Made by a program: the position numbers and the translations under genes. Shown here one piece after another: positions 63,479 to 64,000 of a stretch of 64,000 bases of DNA (position 1 is the first letter of the stretch; each line of letters begins with the position of its first letter). Source of the DNA: Roseiarcus sp035606915. Its GTDB lineage: Bacteria > Pseudomonadota > Alphaproteobacteria > Rhizobiales > Beijerinckiaceae. Under the pieces are notes generated by a model that saw only the letters and a program-made list of their open reading frames with translations, was not told the origin of the DNA and did no database searches. The stretch spans positions 1-64,000 of the forward strand of contig DATNDU010000162.1 in the NCBI GenBank assembly GCA_035606915.1. Direction: 5' to 3'.

Positions 63479-64000
63479 TCAGACCAGTTTGACCAGCATC
63501 TTGCCGAAATTGCCGCCGTGCAGCAGATCGACAAGGCCCTGTGGCGCGGCGTCGAGCCCCTCGCGCACGGTCTCGCGATACTTGAGCTTGCCGGAGGCGA
63601 CGAGGCCGGCGATCTCGGCCAGCGCTTTCGGCCACAGCGCCAAATGGTCGGAGACGATGAAACCCTCGATCTTGATGCGCCGCACCAGGAAAATCCGCAT
63701 GTCCGGCAAGGCGGTCGGCGCGGCCTCATAGGAGGCGATCAGACCACAGATCGCGACGCGGCCGAAATCGTTGATTCGCTTCAGGCTTTGCAGAAACGGC
63801 TCGCCGCCGACGTTCTCGAACAAACCGTCGACGCCCCCGGGCAGCGCCGCTTTCATGTCGTCGCCGAAGCTGGCCGACTTGTGATCGGCGCAGGCGTCGA
63901 AGCCGAGCGTGTCGCGCACATAAGCGCACTTCTCAGCCCCGCCGGCGATGCCGACCGCGCGCGCGCCCTTGAGCTTGGCGAGTTGGCCGACGACGCCGCC
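63479..64000 (-). CDS. NADP-dependent MDR oxidoreductase (CurA-like), partial
   Basis: About 174 C-terminal residues, cut by the window end. The frame reads GGVVGQLAKLKGARAVGIAGGAEKCAYV for the cofactor loop, then FENVGGEPFLQSLKRINDFGRVAICGLIASYEA and RIKIEGFIVSDHLALWPKALAEIAGLVASGKLKYRETVREGLDAAPQGLVDLLHGGNFGKMLVKL. This is the zinc-free medium-chain reductase/leukotriene B4 dehydrogenase group, NADPH-dependent reduction of double bonds in ketones or enones. Confidence 0.9.
   Translation of the reverse strand, partial: GGVVGQLAKLKGARAVGIAGGAEKCAYVRDTLGFDACADHKSASFGDDMKAALPGGVDGLFENVGGEPFLQSLKRINDFGRVAICGLIASYEAAPTALPDMRIFLVRRIKIEGFIVSDHLALWPKALAEIAGLVASGKLKYRETVREGLDAAPQGLVDLLHGGNFGKMLVKLV

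Overview
The window looks like chromosomal DNA of a GC-rich alphaproteobacterium, most likely Hyphomicrobiales (Rhizobiales). Signs are an Omp25/31-type outer-membrane protein, split petA/petB/petC bc1 genes, strong third-position GC, TTG and GTG starts, and many ABC carbohydrate importers. The genus is not determined. I see no rRNA or tRNA gene, insertion sequence, phage gene or CRISPR array.

Layout. 1-2 kb: purine nucleoside phosphorylase and a thymidine phosphorylase (deoA) gene cut by a diverged inverted repeat at the left edge. 2-17 kb: ordinary core and accessory genes (HxlR regulator with oxidoreductase, GNAT, outer-membrane protein, EamA exporter, dienelactone hydrolase, apaG, MFS/MarR pair, glmM, PsiF-like protein, prmB, trmL, petABC, mtnP). 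A 23-codon reading frame with a 14-nt perfect anti-16S Shine-Dalgarno sequence lies after glmM. 17-34 kb: a catabolic island with two ABC sugar-type importers, three SDR dehydrogenases, two metallo-beta-lactamase-fold hydrolases, a 3-hydroxyisobutyrate-dehydrogenase-like enzyme, an MmgE/PrpD protein and a carboxymuconolactone-decarboxylase-like protein. Six near-identical 14-bp palindromes (consensus TGNTAYCGRTAHCA) sit before every operon start of this island and before its LacI-family regulator, so it reads as one regulon. 34.4-37.3 kb: a stretch of broken genes (Liv-type branched-chain amino-acid ABC importer and an amidohydrolase). 37.3-48.1 kb: membrane nitrate respiration, narKGHJI plus a parvulin-type isomerase and a small unknown protein, divergent from nnrS across two FNR/Dnr-like boxes. 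48-51 kb: cystathionine gamma-synthase-type enzyme, 5-formyltetrahydrofolate cyclo-ligase and a TDT-family carrier. 51-55 kb: a compact set (membrane protein, DUF2249 proteins, MIP18/DUF59 protein) with an NsrR-like Rrf2 regulator and an AhpD-like protein; two matching AGTAT-N5-ATACT sites suggest a shared nitrosative-stress regulon. 55-62.4 kb: SorC regulator, ABC importer, beta-hydroxyacid-type dehydrogenase and DhaK/DhaL kinase, a probable pathway for a short ketose or polyol. 62.5-64 kb: a broken polyphosphate kinase 2 gene, a small unknown gene and a partial NADP-dependent MDR oxidoreductase.

The most promising material for new biology is the LacI-type regulon at 17.2-34.3 kb, whose substrate I cannot name; next the NsrR-type DUF2249 cluster and the small frame with an extreme ribosome-binding site. 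Several broken genes (deoA, liv genes, amidohydrolase, PPK2) lack internal segments without any mobile element nearby. Real decay and assembly error cannot be told apart from sequence alone.
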